NCBI RefSeq assembly: GCF_015706575.1
Contig: NW_024037055.1
Span: 12,810,262-12,874,261, forward strand
Direction: 5' to 3'
Length of the DNA stretch: 64,000 bases
Origin: Patiria miniata
Taxonomy: Eukaryota > Echinodermata > Asteroidea > Valvatida > Asterinidae
Shown here: positions 1-11,269 of the stretch, piece by piece
How positions within the stretch are numbered: position 1 is the first letter of the stretch
Layout: each line of letters opens with the position of its first letter
Translations under genes and position numbers: made by a program
The notes under the pieces: model-generated
Seen by the model: the letters and a program-made list of their open reading frames with translations, nothing else
Told to the model about the DNA's origin: nothing
Databases searched by the model: none

Positions 1-1754
1 CAACATTAAAGGGTGCCAATATGACTGAAATATTTCACAGAAACAATGTATGTAACATGCATGGCTAGGGTTGGTTCAAATCCCTGAAATGTCATACAAA
101 GTCACAACGACAATACATGTACATGAAACCAGACAAAGATTTGTTACTATAGAAAAAACCAGTCGCTGCGCATGTTCAGTTGGGGCCTACAGCCCAGATT
201 TAGAATTTTTTATCACTCAATTTCTGGTAGCAGAGGTTTCATCTATAATTTACATGTAGACATGCCAAGTCCTACTCTTAGGGAATAGCTTGAGTTATGA
301 TTATTTTTAAAAGAATTTCTGTTGGTTTTATTTTATTGGATCTTTTTACCTATGTTTAATCTTAATAGTTAATTGGATCCTCTCTGTATTTTTTTGAATT
401 ATTTTTCTAGGTTATACATGTTATATGTTCAACTTTTCATTAAGTTTTCCTACTGATAATTCTACAGGAACTTCATTTGTTGATTGAGAATTTGTTAATG
501 TGCTGAACGTGTACCATCTGCCATCCATTCCATTCGCCATCCATTCCAAACAACTGTTTTAGTTAGTGTGAACTAGCTGTTACAATTTTTTCCTATTTCC
601 CATGAGTCATTTTTGCGTTGAAGGTTTTGGCCACTCCAGCTGGCACCCAATACATGTAATGTACGTCATGGGTTTCCCTCGTTCCATCCCACTTTTTGTG
701 CTTGGCGGAGCTCGTTCTTGACACCAAGACAGCTAGCCAGGGTAAGTCTTTTGCTTGAACCTTGTCATCAATATTTAAGTAGAACTCTTATTTTAATGTG
801 TCTTTGCATCCACTGTTGAGGGCGCTGTGAGGGACATCAGAGCCGATTGAAATTGCCTCAACGTGGTGGAGCTGCTGCACAGGAAATATTGCTTAATTAC
901 CAAAGTATTTCCTCAAAAATTACTTTAGAGCCAATCCCAAGCGACAAACGTCAGGTCAGACTTTTGGCTGGTAAAGTGGTACGGGTAATCTGTTTTTTCC
1001 AAAAAATAGTTTTGCTACTCCTAGTCCAATAGCACAGTCTGTGCTTAGCAGACCCACGAAAGTTGACTCTGATCTGCTGCCAATTCCATGATTTTATGGA
1101 TGTAAATTGCTTGTGACTGGTTTCTCTGCTGCTTTTCTGCAATATTTTATTAGCAGATCAAGATTTCCATGTTATATTGTACTCCATTCAGTCGGAGTGT
1201 ATAATAGTCTGAGCTGATATTGTTTCTAGAACATGTAGAAAAAGCTTGTACATTGTTATTGCTGGTAATTTTCACAAAGAAAGCCACAATGCCCACGGGT
1301 ATCCGAAATTAGCTGTAGCATTTCAACTGCAACAATATGAACTACTTGGCAGTAAAAGTTGAAGGCAGAGCTTTTCAAGGCAATATTTTGTTCAGAATGA
1401 AATGAATTTTCTTCTAAAATATTAAAATCATTTTCTAAAATATCTTTTAAGGTTCAGTTTGACCTGGTTGTAGCTGGTGTACAGATGCACAGGTACCAGT
1501 GGAAGGGGCAGATCTTACAGGCAATCAGAATGCAGAGAGGTTGAGTCAGAGGTACAGATGAAGGAAGCTACCAGAGCTAGTCTCCAAACAGGTCTGTCTA
1601 TTGTCTGTGCATATTACGTGCTGTCAAAGCTAGACTTCACACAGGCCTGACTTTCATTGATACAATCGGTTTCTGTCTGCCACACCTCAAATCACCAAGA
1701 TAATGGCTGGTGGCACACATGCAAAAACAATCCTCCAATGGAAATACCATTAAT
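1..1754. other. No recognisable gene
   Basis: AT-rich sequence with no long open frame and no recognised domain. A sequence ending CTAGCCAGG|GTAAGT near 741 looks like a good splice donor and could mark a non-coding exon, but nothing supports a product. Confidence 0.4.
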
Positions 1755-2612
1755 TATGGGAATATACAACATTTTTGCTGTAATTTTCAGAGAGGGCTGG
1801 ATTTGGGGGGTTAGTATTTTATAGCAAATATCGTTTCACTGACTTGTTTGATGTTTTGCGTTCATCGATGTTGGAAAAACCAAGGAAAACAATCATGTTC
1901 TAGTAGTCTGGTTCCCTCAAGGGCGGATCCCGAACACAATTTTTTTTTGGGGGGGGGGGGCCAAAAAATTGTTTGTGTCTCCCAAAAAGTGGGTCAAAAA
2001 ATTACGGCGTGGGGTTCGGAGCCCACTTAAGGGCCCCGAAATTGTTTTGGATTCTCGATGCTCTGTGGTGCATTCTGAGGCAATTTCTGACCACTTTAGC
2101 CAATGTTTTTTGAGCAAAAGATAGTGGTGTACTCATTGCCTGCCTTTATTGCGACGTCACATAAAAACAATTGGTTTCGTTTTTTTTTTTTGGGGGGGGG
2201 GGGCATGGCCCCCTTTGGCCCCCCCCCCCCTGGATCCGCCCTTGGGTTTCCTGACCCCATTTAAGATGAAACAAAGCAATGTATAGACATCGGGGAATGG
2301 TAAGGTAAGGGAATCGGTCTATTGGCTTGTACCCGTTCACAGGTGTGTAATCGATTGCAAAGAAAATGCGGACTAACTAAATATGATACATTTGGAGCAG
2401 TATTTTAAAAAAAAAGCACGTTTTTCCAACGCTTGTCGGCCGACAGGTATTGGAAATTGATACAAAAATATGCTTTTCTTGAAAATGTCAGCACACCAGG
2501 CGCCACGATTTTACAGGATGCTTTAGACTGTCATTCATTAACAGTTCAGTAATTTCGTGATGACTTGATAGTTTTTTTAAAGGTTTGCAAATGTAGAATT
2601 CCCTTTAACAAA
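1755..2612 (-). mobile_element. TIR element F (inverted copy, with a nested insertion)
   Basis: The left end GGGAATATACAAC and right end GTAGAATTCCCTTT form an inverted pair. The interior is the reverse complement of sequence just 3' of NLR1 (17865-18196), and part of it matches the sequence 3' of NLR2 (63683 to the window end). Non-coding, so a non-autonomous DNA element. It is interrupted by the element at 1918-2244. Confidence 0.65.
1918..2244. mobile_element. hAT-like non-autonomous element with 8-bp target duplication
   Basis: Terminal inverted repeat CAAGGGCGGATCC; flanks GGTTCCCT (1910-1917) and GGTTTCCT (2245-2252) form an 8-bp target duplication with one mismatch. The undisturbed site is seen in the paralogous copy near 18020, where the target octamer occurs once. 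The interior has G- and C-runs and a GGGGCCC...CCCAC module shared with 27966-28818 and 48113-49458. The 8-bp duplication and CA...TG ends suggest the hAT superfamily. Confidence 0.72.
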
Positions 2613-2731
2613 GGGTTTTTTTTCAACATGAAAATATATTCCTCCTGCTTATAACTATCCCCTTTAAAAAATCCTTTACAATTGCTGGGAATTTTTTTTT
2701 CACATTTCATTTAGTTATTTATTTCAGTTAT

Positions 2732-4726
2732 GGGCAATTCCACACCAAAGTGGACATGACACCAAAAAATTCAAATACATGTGACTTAAACAAATTTGGC
2801 ATCAAATGAAAGCTAAAAGTCTATATTTTCAAGATTTGAAGTCAGAATTTTATTTTTTATACAAAAAAAATAGGATTATGTACCAAAAAATAGGATTATG
2901 TAATAATCCTGTTTTAATCCTAAAAATGTGATAAATAGTGATATGAAAGTATTCTACCAAAACACACACAAAAATATGTACTAATGCCATCAGTTTCTAT
3001 CATGAGAAAGTATTGGTCTTGAAAAACCGACTAAAACTTGTTTTTAACATTTTGCGTAATTTGCTTCGCTTCAGTGACTTCTAATATTTCAGCCTTCGAA
3101 AATGTCCTTCCGTTACCAAAAAAATACATATTTTTAATTTATTTTTAAAACTTGCAGTATGAATGCATTGAAAATTATTGTGCAAAGCAAGTTTAGGTAG
3201 GCCTTCAATATGACATTATAACTGACACTGCTGTACTTCTCGTTTTTTAATTACAATTAATTAAATCACGTCCTTCCGTTACCAAATTGGTAACGGAAGG
3301 ACGGTAACGGAAGGACAAATCGTATTTTTATCGAATGTTACGACATTTGCGCTCATGTTTGAAAAATGAAAATCACTGCAAATACATGCATGTATAATGA
3401 GCATTGAAAGGACATTCATGTGACCCACCTTCACAAAAGCGGGATAAGCAGGGCAAGGTGTTTATTACAAAGGAAGGCACAGGCATGTACAACATGTACA
3501 ATGTACATGTACATATATGCTGATGTACCAGTACTTGTACATGTACATGTATGGAGTTGTTGCAGAAAATCAAATTATAAAGTTGCTGCCATCAGCATTC
3601 ATGGACAATAGAGAAAGATACGAATTCTGTGAAGCCATTCCAGAAGCAAATTAAGTCAAAAATGAGATGGCAGAAAGTACCGGTACTTTGGGGCACTTTC
3701 ATTCAATTTACATGTGTAAGACATGTGAGGTGCAATCTTTGACAAATTATGCCCAAGTTAACAATTTCAGTTTGGATGTTTATAAATTAATTGTCACTAC
3801 TCTAAATCATTGTAATTTGATTTCAGAGTTCAGTTAAAAGCAACACCTAACTGAAGCCATCAGTTCTACCGGTAGATGTTTTTACCTTAAATGTACATGT
3901 CGGCTGGTCGCTTACCCCCCCCCCCCCCCCCCACCCCACCCTTTAGGTAAACCACTGAACCTACCGGTATTATTATTAAAAGTTGTTGGTGAACATGTAA
4001 CCAATAAACTCAAGTGCTCAAAAACTGTGTATTTAAACTTTTAAGGATTGAGGTGATGGGTTTGAAGTCCGTTTCTGTAGTTGTCTTGTGTTCGTGAATT
4101 ATGTGTTTTGGGTAGTTTTCGTTTTTCTTTTGTTATCATTAATTAGCAGGCTTCTATCTTTATCTCAATAGTTTCTTGGGTATAATTATTTATGCCAGGT
4201 CTGCATATTGTTGATTTCACATTCAGTTACACATTTCAGCAATTTGTTTCACTTGTATAGTTAGTGTAAATTCACATTTTGTTCATGCTATAATTGAGTA
4301 AACCTTTTGTCCTTCCGTTACCGTCCTTCCGTTACCAAATCATAATCTGCTTAAAACGTTGTAATTATATTACCGAAACACTTCAAGTCAAATGAAAGGC
4401 GGTACAGTATAGATAATGCTTCAGGGATTCCATTTCTTACCTTTAAAATATAATTGCCCCATAAAATTCACAGAGTTTACGCAAAACGTGAGTAAGTTGG
4501 AAAACCCTTGTCCGTTTTACCGTCCTTCCGTTACCGACCTCATTAAAATTCATAATTCATAAACGGGAGGCATTCATGCCCCCCAAAAGTGTGGATAATG
4601 AAAGTAGCATTATAGCAATACAATTTTGACATTTGTTTGCTGTAACTATGAACATTGTCTGTGATACACACATTTGAAATTTTGTTTAATGAGTGAAAAC
4701 GTCCTTCCGTTACCGTGGAATTGCCC
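2732..4726. mobile_element. TIR element with GTCCTTCCGTTACC subterminal repeats
   Basis: Ends GGGCAATTCCAC and GTGGAATTGCCC are perfect inverted repeats flanked by TTAT on both sides (2728-2731, 4727-4730), a 4-bp target duplication. The motif GTCCTTCCGTTACC recurs about eight times in both orientations near 3105, 3270-3315, 4310-4335, 4520 and 4700. No transposase frame is visible, so non-autonomous, about 2 kb. It also holds CATGTACATGTA runs and a C-run (3916-3931). Confidence 0.72.
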
Positions 4727-4880
4727 TTATACAAATGTTGCATTTGGTGCAATTGTGCCATAACTGTTATCTAACTTAACACTAAACTTGTCACATGGTC
4801 ATTAACAGAATCTACCAAAAATTGTTATCTCTGAAAACAGCACTCCAATGCTGTTGACTCATAGATACTTCGCACTCATG

Positions 4881-5856
4881 TACGGTGGCCCTGAAAGGAC
4901 ATCACACATCAAAATTTCTGTGCAGATTCCTGGGATGTCGCACATTTTATCGCACATTTCTGCAATGTCGCACATTTTATCGCAGAAATCTGCGCAGATT
5001 TCTGCGATGTCGCACATTTTATCGCACATTTATGCACTGATTTCTGCAATTTCGCACATTTTTTCGCACATTTCTGCGTTGATTTCTGCGATGTCGCACA
5101 TTTTATCGCAGAAATCTTCGCCGATTTCTGTGATGTCGCACATTTTATCGCATATTTCTGCGCTGATTTCTGCAATATCGCACATTTCTGCGCCGATTTC
5201 TGCGATGTCGCACATTTATCGCAGAAATCTGCGCAGAATTTATCGCAGAAATCGGCGCAGATTTCTGCGATGTCCGGCACGTTTTATCTCACTTTTCTGC
5301 GCATATTTCTGCGATGTCGCACATTTTATCGCAGATTTTTTTTCTTCAGCAAGCTAGGTTGTCACCATGGTTGTCACGTGGCGTGCCTCTGAATCTTCAT
5401 CGGCATTCATTTTGGTGACTTGTTGGTCATCATATAGTAAGGATGGTGATTGACTGTGGGACGAATGTATCGAATGCAAGTGTACGCGCGCGTGTGTAGA
5501 CAATTAGAGCATGGGTGTGCGAACACGCTTTCGGCACCCGACTACTATCCTCTATGCAAAATTAATATCATGGAGGCCAGAACCCCGACATTCTTAGACC
5601 CCTTAGTTCGGCCAAAAAATAGACAGGTGCCAGTGTGTTAAAAAGATGCAGAAATGTACGATAAAATGTGCGACATTGCAGGAATCTGCGCAGAAATCTG
5701 TGATAAAATGTGGGACATCGCTGAAATCGGCGCAGAAATTGTGCGATAAAATGTGCGATATTGCAGAAATCGGCACAAAATCTGTGATAAAATGTGCGAT
5801 ATTGCAGAAATCAGCGCAGAAATCTTGATGTGTGATGTCCCTTCAGGGCCACCATA
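4881..5856. mobile_element. TIR element filled with palindromic TTTCTGCGATGTCGCAC repeats
   Basis: Ends TACGGTGGCCCTGAA and its near-perfect inverse ending GGCCACCATA, flanked by CTCATG (4875-4880 and 5857-5862). The interior left part (4915-5345) is a degenerate satellite of TTTCTGCGATGTCGCAC / TTTTATCGCAGAAAT; the right part (5643-5830) holds the same in reverse orientation. Open frames of 60-170 codons arise only from this low-complexity repeat and are not genes. Confidence 0.7.
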
Positions 5857-5890
5857 CTCATGTCAGCCAACTTAATTATTATATGCAGCT

Positions 5891-6478
5891 AAAAGATCAA
5901 AAGGAAGTTGTGAAGTTCAAAAGGAAGTTGTGAAGATCAAACGGAAGTTGTGAAGATCAATGGGAAGTTGTGAAGATCATAGGGAAGTTATGAAGATCAA
6001 AGGGAAGTTGTGAAGATCAAAGGGGAGTTATGAAGATCAAAGGGAAGTTGTGAAGATCAAAGGGGAGTTATGAAGATCAAAGGGAAGTTGTTAAGATCAA
6101 AGGGGAGTTATGAAGATCAAAGGGAAGTTGTGAAGATCAAAGGGAGGTTATGAAGATTAAAGGGAAATTGTGAAGATCAAGGGGAAGTTGTGAAGATCAA
6201 GGGGAAGTTGTGAAGATCATAGGGAAGTTGTGAAGATCAAAGGGAAGTTATTAAGATCTAAGGGAAGTTGTGAAGATCAAAGGGAAGTTGTGAAGATCAT
6301 AGGGAAGTTGTGAAGATCAAAGGGAAGTTGTGAAGATCAGAGGGAAGTTGTGAAGATCTTAGGGAAGTTGTGAAGATCAAAGGCAAGTCGTGAAGATCAT
6401 AGGGAAGTTGTGAAGATCTTAGGGAAGTTGTGAAGATCAAAGGCAAGTCGTGAAGATCATAGGGAAGTTGTGAAGAAT
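5891..6478. repeat. 20-bp minisatellite
   Basis: About 29 tandem units of AAGATCAAAGGGAAGTTGTG with variants (TCAT, TCTT, GTTATG). Some higher-order duplication is visible: two 60-bp blocks around 6341-6460 are nearly identical. Confidence 0.95.
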
Positions 6479-7994
6479 TCTGCAACTAAAATCCCAAGCA
6501 AGGGGTTGATAAACTTGTCCATAACTTTACCCAGATATTTAATGAGATGACTTATAATTTATAGTGGGCTATTTCCATATGAAGCAATCACAAAGCTGCC
6601 TGTTCTTGCATGAATTGTGCATTTTGCAGGATACCTTGTGATTGATCCGTTTAGACCCTGCTCACATAAAGCTCTGCTATTCATCACAATCCATTATTTT
6701 TGTTCTACATATTGTACATGTATTGCATTGTGTTAATTCACTGAAGGATCAATAAAACCATGGAGGGGCTAATAGGCTAAAAATCCATGTACAAATGTAG
6801 TCCGTTTTCGATGGACGTATTGTGTTGTGCAAATTTATCTGTTGTCTATCCGTGGCGTGCACTTTGAAAATCCATGTGTAAGTATTCTCTGTGCACTTGT
6901 CGGACATAAAAGCTCAAATAGCGAGCATGCGGTAGGTTTGCGAGCAAAAAAATTTATTCTCATTTATATTAAGCTTCGGCAAAGTACACATTTTATGAAA
7001 TAAACATTGACAAGATTTAACTTGAGATATGAATCTTCAGTGCTTTAAAGGAAAATTAAGTAATTTAATTCAACACACCTCGTAGCTTGTCTGAAGATTC
7101 ACATACAAACTGTTTCCTGTTAAGGCCAACCATTAAAATGTGTCTTTTACCCCACCACTTTATGATTTCTTAAACAAATCCCATGCCGTGCGTATAATCT
7201 CATGCGTATTACAAGCGCCATCCGTTTCAAACGCTAACTGCAGTTAGCATACATACAATTTCAATGGACAATGTGCAATACGAATTATACACATGCAAGT
7301 ATACATGTATATATGCATGTTGCTTTTCGAACAGAAAAACTAGTTAATGTAAGAAATAAAAGAAGAGAAAATATCGGAGACATAGATCTATGAAAAGGAA
7401 ATAGGATTTGAATTATTTGTAGCTATAGCTAGGACTTTGTGTGCCAATTTTCCCCAAAGTTCTAGCATGCCCTGACATGATGCAAGATGCTGATAATATT
7501 TTTATCAACCTTTGATCTCCATATTTGTATACAATCGATGAATGTCAATGCAGTATATTGGCTGCGATAAAAGAACTCAGAGCTGGAGATCATGAGTGCA
7601 AAGTCTCTACCTGATGAACACTCACCAGAATTTTATTTCCTTGTTTGTTTAAACAAATTTTGGGAAGATTCCATAGAAATGGTTGTGTAAATTATTCTAC
7701 AGTATGTAAGCCAACAATTACAGCTAAATTACACACAATGCAAAGTTTGCATAATTGAAGACCAAAATTTCAAATGTGAAATCCAAATAAATGAAAGTTG
7801 TTCCAGCAATTAAAACTGTTTTTTTTTTAGGGGACCCAAGATGGTTACAAGCATGAGAAATGTATTTTCCCATTTAAAAAAAATACCTATTAGTTAATGG
7901 TATTGCCATCGGATGATTGTTCCGCATGCGCAGTGCTGCCAGCTATTATATGTACCTTTGTGATTTAGCTTGCAATTAAGGTGTGGCCGGCAAT
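6479..7994. other. No recognisable gene
   Basis: AT-rich intergenic DNA with scattered stops in all frames. Nothing beyond short ACATGTA-type runs near 7300 could be identified. Confidence 0.4.
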
Positions 7995-8735
7995 TAGACC
8001 CGTGAACGTGGACGTTGTATACAACGCCACGTTCTTGTTTCATTTCGAACCTGGCGAAATCGATCCGACATACATAATTCCGTATGGGTGTTGAGTACTC
8101 ACCTAGAAATCTAAATTTGCCCGTCCGATTGTTTCGGCTGTGTAATTTCGACGAAATTTGCCCATCAGTAAAGACCCATACGAACGTGTAGAAATTAGAT
8201 TTTAACCTGACCCTGACAAATAACTCCGGACGCGTCTGAGTCGCTTGGACAGATTGACGGCTGTTTCATGTCGCAACCCAGAAAAAAAAAACCCGCAGAC
8301 GATTGGCTGCTCGGCTCATCTCGTGTACAGTACGTGTGTGCACACACACGCGGGCGCACGTGCGACCGCGTGCGGTGCGGTGAGAGAGGAAAGGACTTGA
8401 AACTTGTCTAAAACGATGTCTGTTTTAGCTGCGACAGTAAACAGCCGTCGATTCATACGAAAATAAAACGCAATGCGCATGCGTCAGTTGGGAGAAAATG
8501 GCAGCTAGCAGTAGCGGACGGACTTCATGAACCGGGGCCAGAATTTTCCTCAATTTTCGTCAAATGCAAGTTTTGACGTACAAATAGAATTCAAGACAGC
8601 TTCATATGTGAGTACTTATTACATGGGCAAAATAACGTCCAGTGTGTGTAACGGAGGGAGTCAGAGGGACACGTTCGCCAGGTTCGAAATGACATAAGAA
8701 CGTGGCGTAGTTTACAAGCCACGTTCACGGGTCTA
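7995..8735. mobile_element. 741-bp long-TIR transposon with perfect 9-bp target duplication
   Basis: Inverted repeats of about 65 bp start TAGACCCGTGAACGTGG and end CCACGTTCACGGGTCTA. Both sides carry GCCGGCAAT (7986-7994 and 8736-8744), a perfect 9-bp target duplication. Long TIRs and a 9-bp duplication fit Mutator-like elements; Merlin (8-9 bp) is an alternative. The interior is CpG-rich with a GT/CA run near 8330-8350 and no transposase frame. Confidence 0.8.
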
Positions 8736-9149
8736 GCCGGCAATCAGAAACCAGACTGGATGAAGGTGGCTTCACGCGCGGCAGGTTTCTGACTTATAAT
8801 TTTGAAACTACTGTGAAATACTAACAAGTGAACTGGGCTCCTGTTAAAAAGGTAAGTATAGCAGAGTATGGATTTTCAAAATCTAAACTATTTTGCTCTA
8901 AAGTAAGTGGATTACATGCATACCTCACAATTATGCGTGTCTCTCGACCTTCATGGAACAATGTAACCGTCAAAGTTTTTACCACAGATGGGCCGGAGGG
9001 GGGGACTAAAGTTCCACAACTAAAGATGAGCAATATGCAAATCATGCTTGTACATGTATAAGGCTCATCCACAATTACCAGGAGTTGCTGCATTGTCCAC
9101 AGGTGCCCTGATCTCAGTTTTTATGTATCAACAGTTATAAAAATGTGAG

Positions 9150-9390
9150 GTATACAATTAATATTAATATGCACACATTTCCCTTACATTTTGCAAGTAA
9201 AAGGTTATAAAGGGTTGTGAAACATTGGGTTTCTGACGCTCGTTTTGATCAGCTAACATCATAATGTGAGGGAGACAAATCACACCAGAGGAAAGCCCTC
9301 CTGTTTTGACCCCGCCCAGTCCGAAACCAACTTTTTATGAATACTGCCCTCTACAGTGGTCAATGACCAATACAAGGAAATGGGAACATG
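9150..9390 (+). repeat. Dispersed repeat, copy 1 of 2
   Basis: Shares TAATGTGAGGGAGACAAA, TTTTGACCCCGCCCAGTCCG, CCGCCCTCTA-like and GTCAATGACCAA blocks with 22790-23010 in the same orientation. Non-coding; origin unknown. Confidence 0.7.
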
Positions 9391-9574
9391 TAGTCTATAT
9401 GGCTAATTACAGTACACAAGGTAAATGAATCAAATTAGGTTTTTGCCCTTCACCGACGTTTTTTTTTTTTTGCGTCGGGGTGATATAAATCAAATTAGGT
9501 TTTGCCCTTCAGCGACGTTTTTAAACACTGTATACTCAATGTGTTACCTCCCGAGTGAAAGTTGGAAAAAAAAC

Positions 9575-9647
9575 ACTCGGGTGGGACTCGAACCCACGAC
9601 CTCCTGCTTTCTAGTGCAGATGTCTTACCACTCGACCACCGAGCTAA
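9575..9647 (-). ncRNA. tRNA-like (Ser-like) segment, copy 1
   Basis: The reverse strand reads a D-arm (GGTCGAGTGGTAAGAC), an anticodon-like loop containing CTAGAAA, and a T-arm GTGGGTTCGAGTCCCAC with a perfect 5-bp stem and a B box (GGTTCGAGTCC). The acceptor stem is imperfect and the anticodon loop would be 8 nt, so this is a tRNA-derived repeat head more likely than a working tRNA. Confidence 0.55.
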
Positions 9648-9824
9648 CGGGATCGGTTGGCCGGTTCGAATCTGATGTACATAGCAGCGGGTACCGCATC
9701 AACTATTATAAGATGGAATTTTGCGTCGGGGTGATATAAATCAAATTAGGTTTTTGCCCTTCAGCGACGTTTTTAAACACTGTATACTCAGTGTGTTACC
9801 TCCCGAGTGAAAGTTGGAAAAAAA

Positions 9825-9900
9825 TCACTCAGGTGGGACTCGAACCCACGACCTCCTGCTTTCTAGTGCAGATGTCTTACCACTCAACCACCCAGCTAAC
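9825..9900 (-). ncRNA. tRNA-like segment, copy 2
   Basis: Second copy of the same tRNA-derived segment, with a few substitutions in the D-arm and acceptor side (CACTCAACCACCCAGC on the plus strand). T-arm and B box are unchanged. Confidence 0.5.
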
Positions 9901-10170
9901 GGGATCGGTTGGCCGGTTCGAATCTGATGTACATGCATGTACATAGCAGCGGGTACCGCATAAACTATTATAAGATGGAATTTTGCGTCGGGGTGATATA
10001 AATCAAATTATTTTGCCCTTCCCCGACGTTTTTAAACACTGTATACTCAGTGTGTTACCTCCCGAGTGAAAGTTGGGTAAATGACAAGGTAAATGATATC
10101 ATTTGATATAAAAAATGCCAAGCAAAGATCAATTGCAAATGGCTCAATTCTTCCATCAGATATCATCAAA

Positions 10171-10303
10171 ATGGCTGAGCAAGAAGAGATGATGCCAACA
10201 CAAGATGCTGAGAGACAGGAGCAGGTTGCTGATGGAGACTGTGCAGAGACTCGGGACCAAGCACTGGCCTTGAGTAGACGAGGCAACCAGGACCAGACAA
10301 CAG
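10171..10303 (+). CDS. NLR1 first coding exon (acidic, Gln-rich N terminus)
   Basis: Candidate first coding exon of the NLR1 receptor. An ATG in good context (AAAATGG) opens 44 codons rich in Glu, Gln, Asp and Arg, starting MAEQEEMMPTQDAERQEQ, and ends at a good donor (ACAACAG|GTGAGC) in phase 1. A possible acceptor (TTCCATCAG, ending 10159) would instead make it an internal phase 1-1 exon of 144 nt (10160-10303), adding the residues D-I-I-K before the Met. Phase 1 matches every downstream exon of the locus. No known domain is visible; the segment looks disordered. I found no paralog of this exon near NLR2. It is real coding sequence with moderate confidence; whether it is truly the first exon is open. 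Confidence 0.55.
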
Positions 10304-10689
10304 GTGAGCAGTAAACCCTGGCTGTAAGCAAACCATATGCACGTTGATTCCTGGAGACATTTCACTGTTGACTTGTTCACGCTTTACAGTTTGTATGAAA
10401 ATTAAAATGCAAAGGAATTGTTCAAGTTAAGAAATGTGTATTGAAGTGCAAGGGGCTATTCATTTTCTTTACTTCTTTACTTCATTGATTTTTTTTGGCA
10501 GGAATTTATTGTAATAATTTGTTATTTTAAATGGTTATGATGAGTGCAGTGGTAAGAATAATTCCATCTGTCACCTCATGAAACTATTCTTTATTTTACA
10601 CGAATGTGAAACATTCATTATTTGTTTATACAACGCCTGAATAAATCCTTGTCTTCTGATTTGTTAGAGCCATCAGAGCCATGTTGCAC

Positions 10690-10965
10690 TGCTACCACTA
10701 GTGTGACCGTGGAACGGAACTTCTATTTTTGCGGTGTAGCCAGGCCGTGTGGGTTGGGATGATTAATCCAATAAGTCATGTGATTAATAACCCACCAATC
10801 AGATGAAGGGGATTTATTCAGGTGTTGTATTATAAGAGACATTTTATTCCCATTTTCCGGACCTGATCCCAGTTGCAGCAGTCGATCAATTGCAGCAGTC
10901 AGTGCAGCAGATATCAAAAGGTAGAAAACAACAAATAATTAATGATACACAATCTCTTTTCATGC
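10690..10965 (+). repeat. Dispersed repeat M, copy 1
   Basis: The part with CCAGGCCGTGTGGGTTGGGATGA matches, in reverse, 38330-38480 and weakly 42235-42345. The part ending ATTAATGATACACAATCT matches, in reverse, 37445-37495. It lies in NLR1 intron 1. Confidence 0.65.
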
Positions 10966-11269
10966 ATCCACTCCTATTTGCTTATTTCTGGATCAGTGTA
11001 ATTTATTGCATGTTTGATTGAAATGGGTTTCTGGTGAAGCTTTCAAGATAATAAGTCAAAGTGGTAGCAGGACCTAAATATTGTTGAATCATGAGCATAA
11101 ACAAGGCAAATAGTTTGTCTGTTGTTTGTGTTGTGAAGCATAGGCTGCATCCGAATCAGCTGTCTAGAGCTCGGTCTAGGTCTGCGCCCATTGATGTACA
11201 GTGATGTAGTTGCTGCCATCGAATATTAGCCAGTTGGCAACTTACTGCAAATTTGTACAGTTCATCAAA

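Larger units (their letters stand above)
9419..10076. repeat. Tandem array of a tRNA-derived repeat unit (~255 bp, 2.4 copies)
   Basis: Units start near 9465, 9719 and 9982 with GCGTCGGGGTGATATAAATC and each complete one contains a minus-strand tRNA-like segment, then TTGGCCGGTTCGAATCTGATG. The array is flanked by GGTAAATGA-like sequence on both sides. It ends 84 bp before NLR1 exon 1 (alternative acceptor at 10159). Confidence 0.75.

Noticed and set aside
4848..5357. 169-codon frame of Ser/His/Ile repeats
   Set aside because: Explained fully by the palindromic satellite inside the 4881-5856 element.
5891..6478. Possible CRISPR-like regular repeat
   Set aside because: The 20-bp units are directly adjacent with no unique spacers, in animal nuclear DNA; an ordinary minisatellite.
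9575..9647. Functional tRNA-Ser gene
   Set aside because: Acceptor stem is imperfect, the anticodon loop would be 8 nt, and the segment lies within a tandem repeat unit; tRNA-derived repeat is more likely.
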